Below are positions 29,221-38,700 of a stretch of 64,000 bases of DNA, in pieces (the stretch's first letter is position 1; every line of letters starts with the position of its first letter). Both the position numbers and the translations under genes were made by a program. Source of the stretch: Prosthecobacter vanneervenii (GTDB taxonomy: Bacteria; Verrucomicrobiota; Verrucomicrobiia; Verrucomicrobiales; Verrucomicrobiaceae); assembly GCF_014203095.1 (NCBI RefSeq), contig NZ_JACHIG010000002.1, positions 301,695-365,694 on the forward strand, in the 5' to 3' direction. The notes beneath the pieces were generated by a model, which worked only from the letters and a program-made list of their open reading frames with translations, did not search any database and was not told where the DNA came from.

Positions 29221-32200
29221 ATGCCTCATCCACCCTCTGATCCAGAAAAGGCTCTTCGTGAAGCGATCTCCAATGGCAACATCGTCTTCGTGGCGGGCAC
29301 GGGTGTGTCAATGTCCGCCACTTTTGATCCAGCTAAAAAGGCATCCCATCCGCAGGCTTCGTGGGCGGGGCTCTTGAAGCATGGCGTGGACGAAGCCGAG
29401 CGCATGGGGCGACTCGCAGGCAAAAAAGCAGCCCTTTATCGTTCGATGCTCGATGTTGATCCCACGACACAAAATCTCATCTCCGCTGCCACCGCAGTGA
29501 CCGATGCATTCGGTGGCGTCAGCTCTGGCATCTTCAAGGACTGGCTGGCGGCCACCATCGGAACGATCCGCCCCATCAACCGCGACATCATTGATGCCCT
29601 TCACGCTCTTCGTCAGGCAGACAACCTGCTCGCGACCACCAATTACGATGATGTCTTGCTGGATCATCCCTCCCCCTTGGTTCCGATCACTTGGACGGAT
29701 GGGGATGACATCATCGGTGCGCAACGAAACCGCGAATTCGACAAGATCATCTACCTTCACGGCTATTGGAAAAGGCCCGAGACGGTCATTTTGAATGGAC
29801 GTTCCTATGATCAGATCGCGCGGCATGAAGAATACCGTGACGATCTCGCCGCCTTCTGGCGCACCACGACTTGGGTTTACGTCGGTTGCGGCATCAGCGG
29901 CCTCAATGACCCCGACTTCGGCTTGCTCCTGGAACGCCACGGCGAACGAGCACGCGGTGCTCAGCATTGGGACTTCTGTCTCGTTCACAAGAATGACCGC
30001 GCCGCCTTCCAAAAGCATTTCGACGACCTTGAGCTCAACATCGTCGCCGTTTCCTATGGGGACAATCACGGCGCACTGCCAGCCTTCCTCCGCACCTTGC
30101 TGCCCGCTCCAGTCTCTCACGTCAGCGCGACGGCATTGGCCCCTTCTCCATGCACAATCCCCCGCCCCCCAGCGTTCTACGCTGAACCCGACTACATCGG
30201 CTCCCACAAATTCGTCGGACGCGCTGCCGAGTTGCAAATCCTATCCGACTGGGCCGCGCCAGCCGATCCCACGAACCTCCTTCTCTTCGAAGCCATTGGC
30301 GGCAACGGCAAGAGCATGCTCACCTGGGAGTGGACGACCAATCCCCGGCACGCCCTCGCCGCGCGCCCGGCGGACAAGCCCTGGGCCGGGCGCTTCTGGT
30401 ATTCGTTCTACGAGGGTGGCGCGTGCATGGCCGATTTCTGCCACCACGCCCTCGCCTACATGACGGGCCGCCCGCTGGAGGACTTTGCGAAAAAGAAAAC
30501 CGCCTACCTGAAGGACGACCTCCTCGCCCTGCTTCACGCCAATCCGTGGCTGCTCATCCTCGATGGACTCGAGCGCATACTCGTCGCCTACCACCGCATT
30601 GATGCCGCCGAAGTCCCCGACGAGGAGGCGAACATCCCGACCGACAAAATCGCCAACCGCAACCCCTGCGACGCCATCCGCGACGAGGACAACGACCTCC
30701 TACGCGCCCTCGCCGCCGCCGCCCCGTCAAAGCTCCTCGTCAGCTCCCGCCTCACCCCGCGCGTCCTGCTGAATCCCTCCGGCCAGCCCATCCCCGGCGC
30801 GAAGCGCATCACCCTCCCCGGCCTGCGCCCGCCGGATGCCGAGGCCCTCCTGCGCTCCTGCGGCATCGAGGGGAAAAGTGACGCCATCCAGAGCTACCTC
30901 ACCGCCAACTGCGACAACCACCCGCTCGTCATCGGCATCCTCGGCGGCCTCATCGCCAACTACCTGCCCGCGCGCGGCGACTTCGACGCCTGGTCCGCCG
31001 CCGCCGACGGCGGAGCCCCGCTCGACCTCGCCAGCCTCGACCTCATCCAGCGCCGCAACCACATCCTTGAGGCTGCTATCCAAAAGCTGCCCGATGCCAG
31101 CCGCCAGCTCCTCTCCACCCTTGCCCTGCTCACCGACTCCTTGGACTACGAGACGCTTAAAGCCTTCAATCCCCACCTGTCGCCCGACCCAAAGAAGCTA
31201 CAAGGCACCGTCAAGGACCTGGAGCAGCGCGGCCTGCTGCAATGGGATGGCCGCACGCGGAAGTATGACCTGCACCCCGTCGTCCGCGGCGTCGCCTCGG
31301 GCGCGATGGCGGCGGCGGACCGCGAACGCCACGGCCAGCGCGTGGTGGACCACTTCACCGCCCAGCCCCACCGCCCCTACGACGATGCCGAGACGCTGGA
31401 GGACGTGCGCAGCGGCCTGCACGTCGTCCGTGCCCTGCTCAAGCTCGGCCACTACCAGCAGGCAGCGGATGCCTATGCGGGTGCTTTGTCGGATGCGCTC
31501 TTTTTCAACCTCAATGCCTATGCCGAGGTCTTGTCTTTGCTGAAGCCCTTCTTCCCCAACGGCTGGGGCGAACTGCCGAAGGAGGTGACAGCCAGAGACA
31601 GTTCCTATCTGGCAGCTTGCGCAGCGATCGCCTTGGACTCTTGCGGTGAACCGGCTGCCGCCCTCGCCGCTTACGGCACGGCCCTGCGAGTTGACTTGAA
31701 AGCCGAAGACTGGACGAACACGACGACTGTTCTCCGCAATATCTCGGCCACTCAGTCCGCCCAGAATCGGCTCGCCCGAGAGCTCCGCACCGATTCCTTC
31801 GCCTTGGAGGTCGCCAAGTTGAGCGAAGACAAAGAAGGCGTTTTCAGGGGTCGGCTCAACCTTTTCGCCCACCAGTCGAGGCTGGGCCAGTGGGCGGAGG
31901 CCGCCGCCACCTGGAGCCTGCTTGCCCCCATGGGCCGCGCTTGGTCGCGCGCCGTCTATCGGCCCGGATTCGCTGAAAGGCTTTACGCCCAGTTTCACTT
32001 CTGGCAGGGCAGCTTGCAGGAGGCGCACCTAGCCGAGGCCGAGCGCCTGGCGGTCCAGGGCAAAAACCGCACCACCATCCGAAATCTCCACCGCCTGCGC
32101 GGCGACTGGCGGCTCACGCAGGGCGAGTGGGCGCTGGCGGCGGCGAGCTACCAGGAGGCCGTGCGCCTGGCCCGCGATACCCGGTCGGTCATTGATGCCG

Positions 32201-32565
32201 ACTCCGAGACCGGCCTCGCCCTGGCCAAGCACCACCTCGGCCAGCTCGCCAATCCCCGCGAAGAAGCCGAGCGCCTCTCCACGATTACATCGGGCCACCT
32301 CCTCGCCCAGCTCTGGCTGGCCCTTGGCGACACCGAGCAGGCGAAGCACCACGCCCTCGCCGCCTACCAATGGGCCTGGGCCGATGGGGAGCCGTATGTG
32401 CACCGCTACGAACTCACCCAGACCACCGAACTGCTCCGGCAGATGAACGTTCCCATCCCCAACCTGCCGCCCTACGACCCCGCCAAGGACGAGAAGCTGC
32501 CGTGGGAAGATGAGGTGCGCGCCGCCATCGAAAATCTCCGCGACAAGAAGGGCATGGGAGATTGA
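29221..32565 (+). CDS. SIR2-like NADase / STAND NTPase / TPR protein, NLR-like antiphage defence candidate
   Basis: This is 1114 residues in three modules. First is a SIR2-like domain (about 1-290) with nucleotide loop VAGTGVS (24-30), TTNYDD (139-144), YLHGYW (His 180) and VGCGISGLNDPDF (about 221). Next is a STAND NTPase (about 325-650) with Walker A GGNGKSML (360-367), Walker B LLILDGLERIL (about 444), a LLVSSRLTPR sensor segment and LPGLRP; a winged-helix/TPR sensor region follows (about 650-1080), with DHFTAQPHRPYDD and repeated helix-turn-helix Ala-rich pairs. In characterised STAND defence proteins (Avs family) the C-terminal repeats recognise phage proteins, oligomerise the NTPase and activate an N-terminal effector; a SIR2 effector would deplete NAD. 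This is inference. Neighbours on the same strand are a TIR remnant upstream and a decayed ORF downstream. By eye, the STAND module has higher GC than the SIR2 end. Confidence 0.85.
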   Translation: MPHPPSDPEKALREAISNGNIVFVAGTGVSMSATFDPAKKASHPQASWAGLLKHGVDEAERMGRLAGKKAALYRSMLDVDPTTQNLISAATAVTDAFGGVSSGIFKDWLAATIGTIRPINRDIIDALHALRQADNLLATTNYDDVLLDHPSPLVPITWTDGDDIIGAQRNREFDKIIYLHGYWKRPETVILNGRSYDQIARHEEYRDDLAAFWRTTTWVYVGCGISGLNDPDFGLLLERHGERARGAQHWDFCLVHKNDRAAFQKHFDDLELNIVAVSYGDNHGALPAFLRTLLPAPVSHVSATALAPSPCTIPRPPAFYAEPDYIGSHKFVGRAAELQILSDWAAPADPTNLLLFEAIGGNGKSMLTWEWTTNPRHALAARPADKPWAGRFWYSFYEGGACMADFCHHALAYMTGRPLEDFAKKKTAYLKDDLLALLHANPWLLILDGLERILVAYHRIDAAEVPDEEANIPTDKIANRNPCDAIRDEDNDLLRALAAAAPSKLLVSSRLTPRVLLNPSGQPIPGAKRITLPGLRPPDAEALLRSCGIEGKSDAIQSYLTANCDNHPLVIGILGGLIANYLPARGDFDAWSAAADGGAPLDLASLDLIQRRNHILEAAIQKLPDASRQLLSTLALLTDSLDYETLKAFNPHLSPDPKKLQGTVKDLEQRGLLQWDGRTRKYDLHPVVRGVASGAMAAADRERHGQRVVDHFTAQPHRPYDDAETLEDVRSGLHVVRALLKLGHYQQAADAYAGALSDALFFNLNAYAEVLSLLKPFFPNGWGELPKEVTARDSSYLAACAAIALDSCGEPAAALAAYGTALRVDLKAEDWTNTTTVLRNISATQSAQNRLARELRTDSFALEVAKLSEDKEGVFRGRLNLFAHQSRLGQWAEAAATWSLLAPMGRAWSRAVYRPGFAERLYAQFHFWQGSLQEAHLAEAERLAVQGKNRTTIRNLHRLRGDWRLTQGEWALAAASYQEAVRLARDTRSVIDADSETGLALAKHHLGQLANPREEAERLSTITSGHLLAQLWLALGDTEQAKHHALAAYQWAWADGEPYVHRYELTQTTELLRQMNVPIPNLPPYDPAKDEKLPWEDEVRAAIENLRDKKGMGD

Positions 32566-32568
32566 ATC

Positions 32569-32840
32569 TTGCCAGTTTTCCCAGAAGCAGAAGTTGCCCC
32601 ACGCTGGTCGTGCGGCTGCATCACAGCGACGCGTTCGCGCAGGACGAGCTGTGGCCTTGCGCCGCCGTGTTCAAGACGAACGCCGGTGAAGCAGCTCGGC
32701 ATCAAGCTGACGCGTCGCGCGCGGGGCGTGGATGATCTGGAGGTGTATTTCGACCCGGCGGTCGCGATGGAGGAGAAGATCATCTTCAGCACCCGCCTTG
32801 CGCATGGGCTGTGTGAGGATTGCCGCTGCCCGGAGTCGCA
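32569..32840 (+). pseudogene. Decayed coding remnant downstream of the STAND gene
   Basis: Coding-like peptide segments occur in two different frames in succession. PVFPEAEVAP is followed, in another frame from about 32604, by TLVVRLHHSDAFAQDELW and PCAAVFKTNAG. The first frame then resumes near 32690 with KQLGIKLTRRARGVDDLEV, then YFDPAVAMEEKIIFSTRLA. The changes imply at least two frameshifts. The product family is not recognised. It follows the STAND stop by only a few bases, so it may have been a partner gene. Confidence 0.4.
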
Positions 32841-33005
32841 ACCATGCCGTCGAAGCTCAGGCAAATTGCCGGCTTCAATTCGCCAGCGGGTGAAAGCATT
32901 CGATTGGAACCCAGCGCCCACGAGAACGCGAAGCGTCATGGAACCGGAGCGCAGCGGAGATAGACAGCCACAGGCTGCCCGAAGGGTGAGCGCAGCGAAT
33001 CAATG
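32841..33005. other. No gene seen
   Basis: This GC-rich stretch holds no coding sense on either strand that I can support; it leads into the repeat element at 33006. Confidence 0.4.
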
Positions 33006-33214
33006 CGGTGGCAGAGATGCACGGCGCAAGCCTGCATCGGCGGCACCGCTTTCACGGGGTTCAGCGTGCTGTCCGGCCACAGCACTCTTTTCCGGCCTGC
33101 GGGAGCAGCAGCGCTTTCGCGTGGTGCAGCGAGCACCTCGTCTTTGCCCCCCCTCCAGCCTGCGAAAGCGGCGTCGCGCTTAGGCTTGCCGCACGCACTC
33201 CAAGACGCTGTCGC
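33006..33214 (+). repeat. Dispersed repeat element with conserved ends, copy A (inverted partner at 39685-39830)
   Basis: The left end (about 33006-33058) and right end (about 33166-33214) match, in reverse complement, the ends of the element at 39685-39830. Shared blocks include GAGATGCACGGCGCA, GGCACCGCTTTC, GCGAAAGCGGCGTCGCGC and ACTCCAAGACGCTGTCGCG. The centres differ in sequence and length. CCGCTTTC on the left and GAAAGCGG on the right form subterminal inverted repeats, as in a MITE-like element. No transposase is present. Confidence 0.75.
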
Positions 33215-33324
33215 GCTCGCGTAGGCCTTGGGCCTTCTACCGCAAAGCTTCACCCGTTGGTGAGTTTGAACCTGTAGCATGCAATGAGTTCGACTGCATG
33301 TTTACGGCTAAGCAAAATGCCCCC

Positions 33325-33762
33325 CTACTTCTCCTCCAGCGCCTGCTCCAGTGCGCGCCACGCCAGCATGGCGCACTTCACGCGCTGGGGGAATTTCTGC
33401 ACGCCTTCGAGGAGGATGAGTTCGCCGAGGGCGTCTTCGTTGGCGGGGGCACCATCTCCCATGACGACGCGGCGGAAGTCTTCGCGGACGGCGGCGGCTT
33501 CGGTCTTGGACTTGCCCTTGATCTTCTGCGTCATCATCGACGCGCTGGCCTGGCTGATGGCGCAGCCCTGGCCGGTGAATTTGAGGTCTTCGATGCTGCC
33601 GTCGTCCTTCACTTTCACCCACACGTCGATCTCGTCGCCGCAGGAGGGGTTGTCCCCGTGGGCGTGCAGGCAGGGCGGCGGGATTTCACCGCGATTGCGC
33701 GGATTGCGGGAGTGATCCAGGATCACCTGCTGGTAGAGATCTCGAAGGTCGTCGGAAAGCAT
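33325..33762 (-). CDS. sufU: SufU-type iron-sulfur cluster scaffold / sulfur-transfer protein
   Basis: This 145-residue IscU/SufU protein has the three conserved Cys in NPSCGDEIDVWV, FTGQGCAISQAS and QRVKCAMLAW, plus Asp in CGDE. The insertion between the second and third Cys (KGKSKTEAAAVREDFRRVVMG) marks SufU rather than IscU. SufU accepts sulfur from SufS and feeds cluster assembly. It lies 34 bases after sufS in the same direction, so they are cotranscribed. SufBCD genes are not in the window. Confidence 0.93.
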   Translation of the reverse strand: MLSDDLRDLYQQVILDHSRNPRNRGEIPPPCLHAHGDNPSCGDEIDVWVKVKDDGSIEDLKFTGQGCAISQASASMMTQKIKGKSKTEAAAVREDFRRVVMGDGAPANEDALGELILLEGVQKFPQRVKCAMLAWRALEQALEEK

Positions 33763-33796
33763 GGTCGTAGGGTCGGGTCAGGCCGGCGGGCCTGCC

Positions 33797-35014
33797 TCAC
33801 GCAAAGAACTTACGCGCGAGGTGCAGTACTTCGACGAGACGATTGATCTCTTCAAGCGTGTTGTAGAAGTAGAAGCTGGCGCGGGTGGTGCCGGGCACCT
33901 TGAAGCGCCGCATGAGCGGCTGGGTGCAGTGGTGCCCGCCGCGCATGGCCACGCCGTGGCTGTTGGCAAATTCCACCAGGTCATGCGGATGCGCAAAATC
34001 GAGGTGGAAGGCCACCAGTGCGCCCCGGTGACCGCTCAGCGGCCCGAGGATGCGGATGCCGGGCACCTCGCCCATGAGCTGCACGGCGTAGTTGGCCAGG
34101 TTGTGGTCATGGCGCTGGATGTTCTCCAGGCCGATGGCCTGCAGGTAGTCGATGGCAGCGCCGAGCCCGATGACCCCGGAGATGTCCGGCGTGCCCGCCT
34201 CAAAGCGGTGGGGCGGCGGCTTGTAGGTGCTGCCTTCCAGGGTGACGTTCAGGATCATCTCGCCACCACCATGCCAGGGCGGCATGCTTTCCAGCAGGGC
34301 CATGCGGCCATACAGCGCGCCGATGCCCGTGGGGCCGCACATTTTGTGACCGGAGAAGGCCAGGAAATCGCAGCCGAGATCCTGCACATCGATGGGCATG
34401 TGGCCCACGCTCTGCGCGCCGTCCAGCAGCGTCACCGCACCCACGGCCTTCGCTTTGGCGATGAGTTCCTTGGCGGGATTGATGGTGCCGAGGGAGTTGG
34501 AGACGTGGACAAAGGCGAAGAGCTTCACCTGCTCGGTGAGCAGCGTGTCGAGCTGCGCCAGATCCAGCGTGCCGTCGTCCAGCACGGGGATGTGTTTCAG
34601 CGTGGCTCCGGTGCGCTGGGCCAGCAGGTGCCAGGGCACCAGATTGCTGTGGTGCTCCATGCCAGTCAGCAGAATGACGTCTCCTGCGCGCAGATTCTGC
34701 GTGCCCCAGGTGTTGGCCACAAGGTTGATGCCCTCGGTGGTGCCCCGGGTGAAGATGATCTCGTCCTCGGACGCTGCGCCGATGAGGCGGGCCACCTTGC
34801 CGCGCGTGGCCTCAAAGGCCTCGGTGGCGCGGTTGCTCAGCTCGTGCAGGGCGCGATGCACGTTGGCATTGTCACGCTCATAGTAGTGCGTGAGCGTCTG
34901 GATGACAGCGCGCGGCTTTTGACTGCTGGCGGCGCTGTCCAGATACACCAGCGGGTGTCCGTTTACCTGCTGGTCGAGAATGGGAAAGTCAGATCGTATG
35001 CGGTGCCAGTCCAT
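33797..35014 (-). CDS. sufS: Cysteine desulfurase SufS
   Basis: This is a PLP-dependent enzyme of 405 residues taking sulfur from L-cysteine. The internal aldimine Lys lies in FSGHKMCGPTGIGALYG, the catalytic Cys in RGGHHCTQPLM (near residue 357), and the class V signature LLDGAQSVGHMP is complete. The ATG at 35014 is preferred over a GTG five codons upstream (35029). It pairs with sufU downstream (minus strand) and is preceded by a gene for a tiny lipoprotein that ends 17 bases upstream, possibly in one operon. Confidence 0.93.
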   Translation of the reverse strand: MDWHRIRSDFPILDQQVNGHPLVYLDSAASSQKPRAVIQTLTHYYERDNANVHRALHELSNRATEAFEATRGKVARLIGAASEDEIIFTRGTTEGINLVANTWGTQNLRAGDVILLTGMEHHSNLVPWHLLAQRTGATLKHIPVLDDGTLDLAQLDTLLTEQVKLFAFVHVSNSLGTINPAKELIAKAKAVGAVTLLDGAQSVGHMPIDVQDLGCDFLAFSGHKMCGPTGIGALYGRMALLESMPPWHGGGEMILNVTLEGSTYKPPPHRFEAGTPDISGVIGLGAAIDYLQAIGLENIQRHDHNLANYAVQLMGEVPGIRILGPLSGHRGALVAFHLDFAHPHDLVEFANSHGVAMRGGHHCTQPLMRRFKVPGTTRASFYFYNTLEEINRLVEVLHLARKFFA

Positions 35015-35031
35015 GTGTGCTGGCAGCACAC

Positions 35032-35307
35032 TTAGCGAGCCGCCATGCGCTGTCCAGCAGCAGCACCCACGGCTGCAGGGGTGCGACCCGCGTAGTGGCC
35101 GCGGCTTTCGATCTCACGTGCACGCTCCTGCATGGAGGCAGGCTTGCCGTCTGTGGGCAGATCATTCTCACCGATCAATCCCAGCATTTCTTTTCCCAGT
35201 TGATCAAACATTTTCACCGGAGCGCTGCCAGGGAGGGACATCAGAGTCTGGCAACTGGTCAGAGTGGCAGCAAGCAAAAGGAGAGAACTGAGGCGGGCAA
35301 ATTTCAT
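35032..35307 (-). CDS. Small lipoprotein A
   Basis: This is a precursor of 91 residues. A signal peptide (MKFARLSSLLLLAATLTSC) ends in a lipobox LTSC, giving a mature lipoprotein of about 72 residues. A MQERAREIESRGHY segment resembles MEMRAREVQGKGSH in the neighbouring lipoprotein B, so the two look paralogous. The region after the lipobox, with a KMFDQLGKEMLG helix, is otherwise unlike any family I know. It sits just upstream of sufS. Confidence 0.7.
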   Translation of the reverse strand: MKFARLSSLLLLAATLTSCQTLMSLPGSAPVKMFDQLGKEMLGLIGENDLPTDGKPASMQERAREIESRGHYAGRTPAAVGAAAGQRMAAR

Positions 35308-35355
35308 TAAAATCGTGTTTATCATGCCGTGGCGTTTCTGTAAACAATTAGATGA

Positions 35356-35586
35356 TCAGGGCCGGAAGGCCACCTGGGCACCTGGGCTGCCAAAAGAGCG
35401 CGGAATGCCGTGACTGCCTTTCCCCTGCACTTCTCTGGCACGCATTTCCATGCTCTTGGGCTGGCCATTTTCATCGGCCAGCAGAAAGTAATAGGGAGCC
35501 AGTCGCAGTGCTGTGCCGATCAGCCCGCAGCTGCTGAGCAGGCAGCAGGCGGTGGCAGCAAGGAGAAGGCGGGATTTCACGGACAT
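35356..35586 (-). CDS. Small lipoprotein B
   Basis: This is a 76-residue precursor with a lipobox LLSSC at about residues 16-20. The mature chain is about 57 residues, with ALRLAPYYFLLADENGQPK then MEMRAREVQGKGSH, the same core as in lipoprotein A. Function unknown. The gap to A is 48 bases, so the pair may be cotranscribed. Confidence 0.7.
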   Translation of the reverse strand: MSVKSRLLLAATACCLLSSCGLIGTALRLAPYYFLLADENGQPKSMEMRAREVQGKGSHGIPRSFGSPGAQVAFRP

Positions 35587-35720
35587 TCGGCCGTTTTATC
35601 ACAGCCATAATTCACCGTAAACCTTTTTAATGGCGTGCTGCGCAGGCAAAACTTGCGCTCCACACGGCAAACTTTGCCCATGCGCCTGCGTATTTCACTG
35701 CCTTCCGCTCTCCAACCCAC

Positions 35721-38700
35721 ATGAAGAAACTGCTCCCCTTCCTCCTCCTGGCACTCGGCCTGCCGCTCCACGCTGAGATCGAGCTCAAACAGGGCGACAG
35801 CATCGCCATCCTCGGCAATGCGCTGCCAGACCGCTCCCAGTACTCCGCCTGGCTGGAGACCATGCTGACGCAGGCCCATGCAGAAAAAGACCTCACTTTC
35901 CGCAATCTGGCTTTCGCAGGAGACGAGGTGCAGACCTGGCACCGCATCGACAATTTCGGCACCCGTGACGAATGGCTGGCCAAGGTGAAAGCGGATGTCA
36001 TCTTCGCCTTCTACGGCTACAACGAGTCCTTCAAAGGCTACGAAGGCATCGAGGAGTTTAAAAAGAACCTCGCCAAATTCATCGACGACGCCAAGGCGCA
36101 GAACTACAGCGGCAAGGGCGCGCCGCGCATCGTGCTCTTCTCCCCCATCGCGCTGCAAAAGGTGGCCAGCCCCAGCCTGCCGCCGGTGGATGAAAAGAAC
36201 ACCAACATCCAGAACTACACCGCCGCGATGAACGAGGTGGCCGCCGCCAAGGGCGTGACCTTTGTGGACCTCTTCCAGCCCAGCGCCAAGGGCCTGCCGG
36301 AAGGCTCCACGCTGGACGGCCTCTACATCACGGACAACGGCGAAAAGGCCATCGCAGCCTCCGCCTTCAAATCTCTCACCGGCAAGGACGCGCCACAGGT
36401 GAATGAAAAGCTGCGCCAGGCCATCATCGACAAAAACTGGGAGTGGCACCAGCGCTACCGCACCGTGGACGGCTATAATGTCTATGGTGGCCGCTCCGGA
36501 CTGGCCTACGCGGCAGGCGTAGGCGGCTTTAAACAGAACGAACGCAACCCCGAGAAGCCCTACATCTCCAACTACCAGGTGATGATGGAGGAGATGGCGC
36601 AGCGCGATGTCAAAACAGCCAACCGCGACCAGCGCGTGCACGCCATCGCCAAAGGTGGCGATCTCGTGGTGAAGGACGACAACCTGCCGCCCGTGGAAAA
36701 GGTGCCCACCAACATGCCCAACCCGAAGGAGGGCAAGGAATTCAACAAGGTGCCCATGACCGGCATGACCTTCACCCCCGAGGGGCTGGTGGACTTTCCC
36801 GATGCCAAGGAGGCCATGAAGAACATCCAGCCTGAGGCGGGGCTGAAGATCACCCTCTTTGCCGATGAAAAGATGTACCCCGAGCTGGTGAATCCCGTGC
36901 AGATGGCCTGGGACACCCGCGGCCGCCTGTGGGTCAGCGCCTGGCTGAACTACCCCGAGCGCACCCCCACCAGCACCAAGGGGGACAGCCTGCTCGTCTT
37001 TGAAGACACCAATGGCGACGGCACGGCGGACAAGATGACTGAATTTGCCGATAACCTGAACTGCCCCACCGGATTCAATTTCTACAAGGACGGCGTCATT
37101 GTCATGCAGTCGCCCAATCTGGTGTATCTCGAAGACACCGATGGCGATGGAAAGAGCGACAAGCGCACCATCCTGCTCATGGGCCTGTGTGCCGCCGACT
37201 CCCACCATGAAACCAACGCACTGAGCTACGACTGCGGCGGCGCGCTGTATCCGAGCGATGGCGTCTTCCACCGCACCCAGGTGGAGACCCTGTACGGCCC
37301 GGTGCGCAACACCAACGGCTGCATCTACCGCTTTGACCTCAACCGCCGCACGCTGGAGCGCTTCACCACGGACGCCACGGTGAACCCCCACGGCAAGGTC
37401 TGGGACCGCTGGGGCAATGCCTACTTCACCGACGCCACCGGCAACGTGAACACCTTTGCCGAGGCCTCCTCATGCTATCTCCCCCGCGAAGGCGGTGGCA
37501 GTGCCAAGCTGCAGGAGTTCTGGAAGCGCCCCGCCCGCCCCAGCCCAGGCAACAACATCATCTCCAGCCGCCACTTCCCGGACGACTGGCAGAACAATTT
37601 CCTCAACACCAACGTCATCAGCTTCCAGGGCATCTGGCGCGTGCCGCTCATGCCAGATGGCGCCGCGATGAAGGGCGAAGTGAGCAATGAGCTCGTCAAG
37701 GTGGACCCCGCCGTCTATCCCACCTTCCGTCCCAGCGCCGTGAGCGTGGGCCCGGATGGCGCGCTGTATTTCTGCGACTGGTCCAATGCCATCATCGGCC
37801 ACATGCAGCACCACCTGCGCGACCCCAACCGCGACCACAAGCATGGCCGCATCTACAAGCTGACCTATGAAGGCCGCCCGCTGCTCAAGCCCGCCAAAAT
37901 CTACGGCGAGAGCATCGAAAACCTGCTCGAAAACCTGAAGGCCTGGGAGGACAACGTGCGCATGCGCAGCAAGATCGAGCTGGCCAAGCACGACGCGCAG
38001 AAGGTCGCCGCCGCAGCCAAAGCCTGGGCTGCCAAGCTGGACAAGAGCGACAAGGAATACGAGCACCACCGCCTTGAAGCCCTCTGGACGCACCAGTGGG
38101 TCGATGTGGTGGATGTGGATCTGCTCAAAGAAGTGCTCTCCTCCCCCGAGCCGCGCGCCCGAGCCGCCGCCACCCGTGTGCTCTGCTACTGGAAGGACCG
38201 CGTGCCCGGCGCGCTGGATCTTCTCAAGGTCGCCGTGAACGACCCCGCCATGCCTGTGCGCATGCACGCCGTGCGCGCCCTCAGCTTTTACCAGCCCACC
38301 CCGGATGCTGAAAAGGCGCTGGAGATTTCCTACGATGTGCTCAAGCAGCCCACCGACTACTACATCGACCACGTCTTCGGCGAATGCCGCAAGGGCCTGC
38401 AGTCCGTGCTCAAGACCAAGGTGCTGCCCAAGGACCCTGCTGCGCTGGCGGAGTTCATCGCCAAGACCACCGATGCCGATCTCAAAGGCCTGCCCGATCT
38501 GGAGCCGGTGCTCATCGAAAAGCTCACCCGTCCCAAACTCAGCGCAGACGTACGCGCTGCCGCTCTGACAGAACTGGCCAAGAACTCAGGCGACGACACC
38601 CCCGTGGTGCTGGTGAACATGCTCAAGAAAATCGAAGCCGCCGATGGCAGGCTCAACTCCACCGCCGACGACCTTGGCAAGCTCCTCCTGGCCCAGTCTG

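Noticed and set aside
29221..32565. LuxR/MalT-type transcription regulator reading of the STAND gene
   Set aside because: It has the NTPase and TPR layout of MalT-like regulators, but the N-terminus is SIR2-like and no C-terminal LuxR helix-turn-helix is present.
33298..35035. Plus-strand open frames across sufU and sufS
   Set aside because: They are antisense to genes with complete catalytic motifs.
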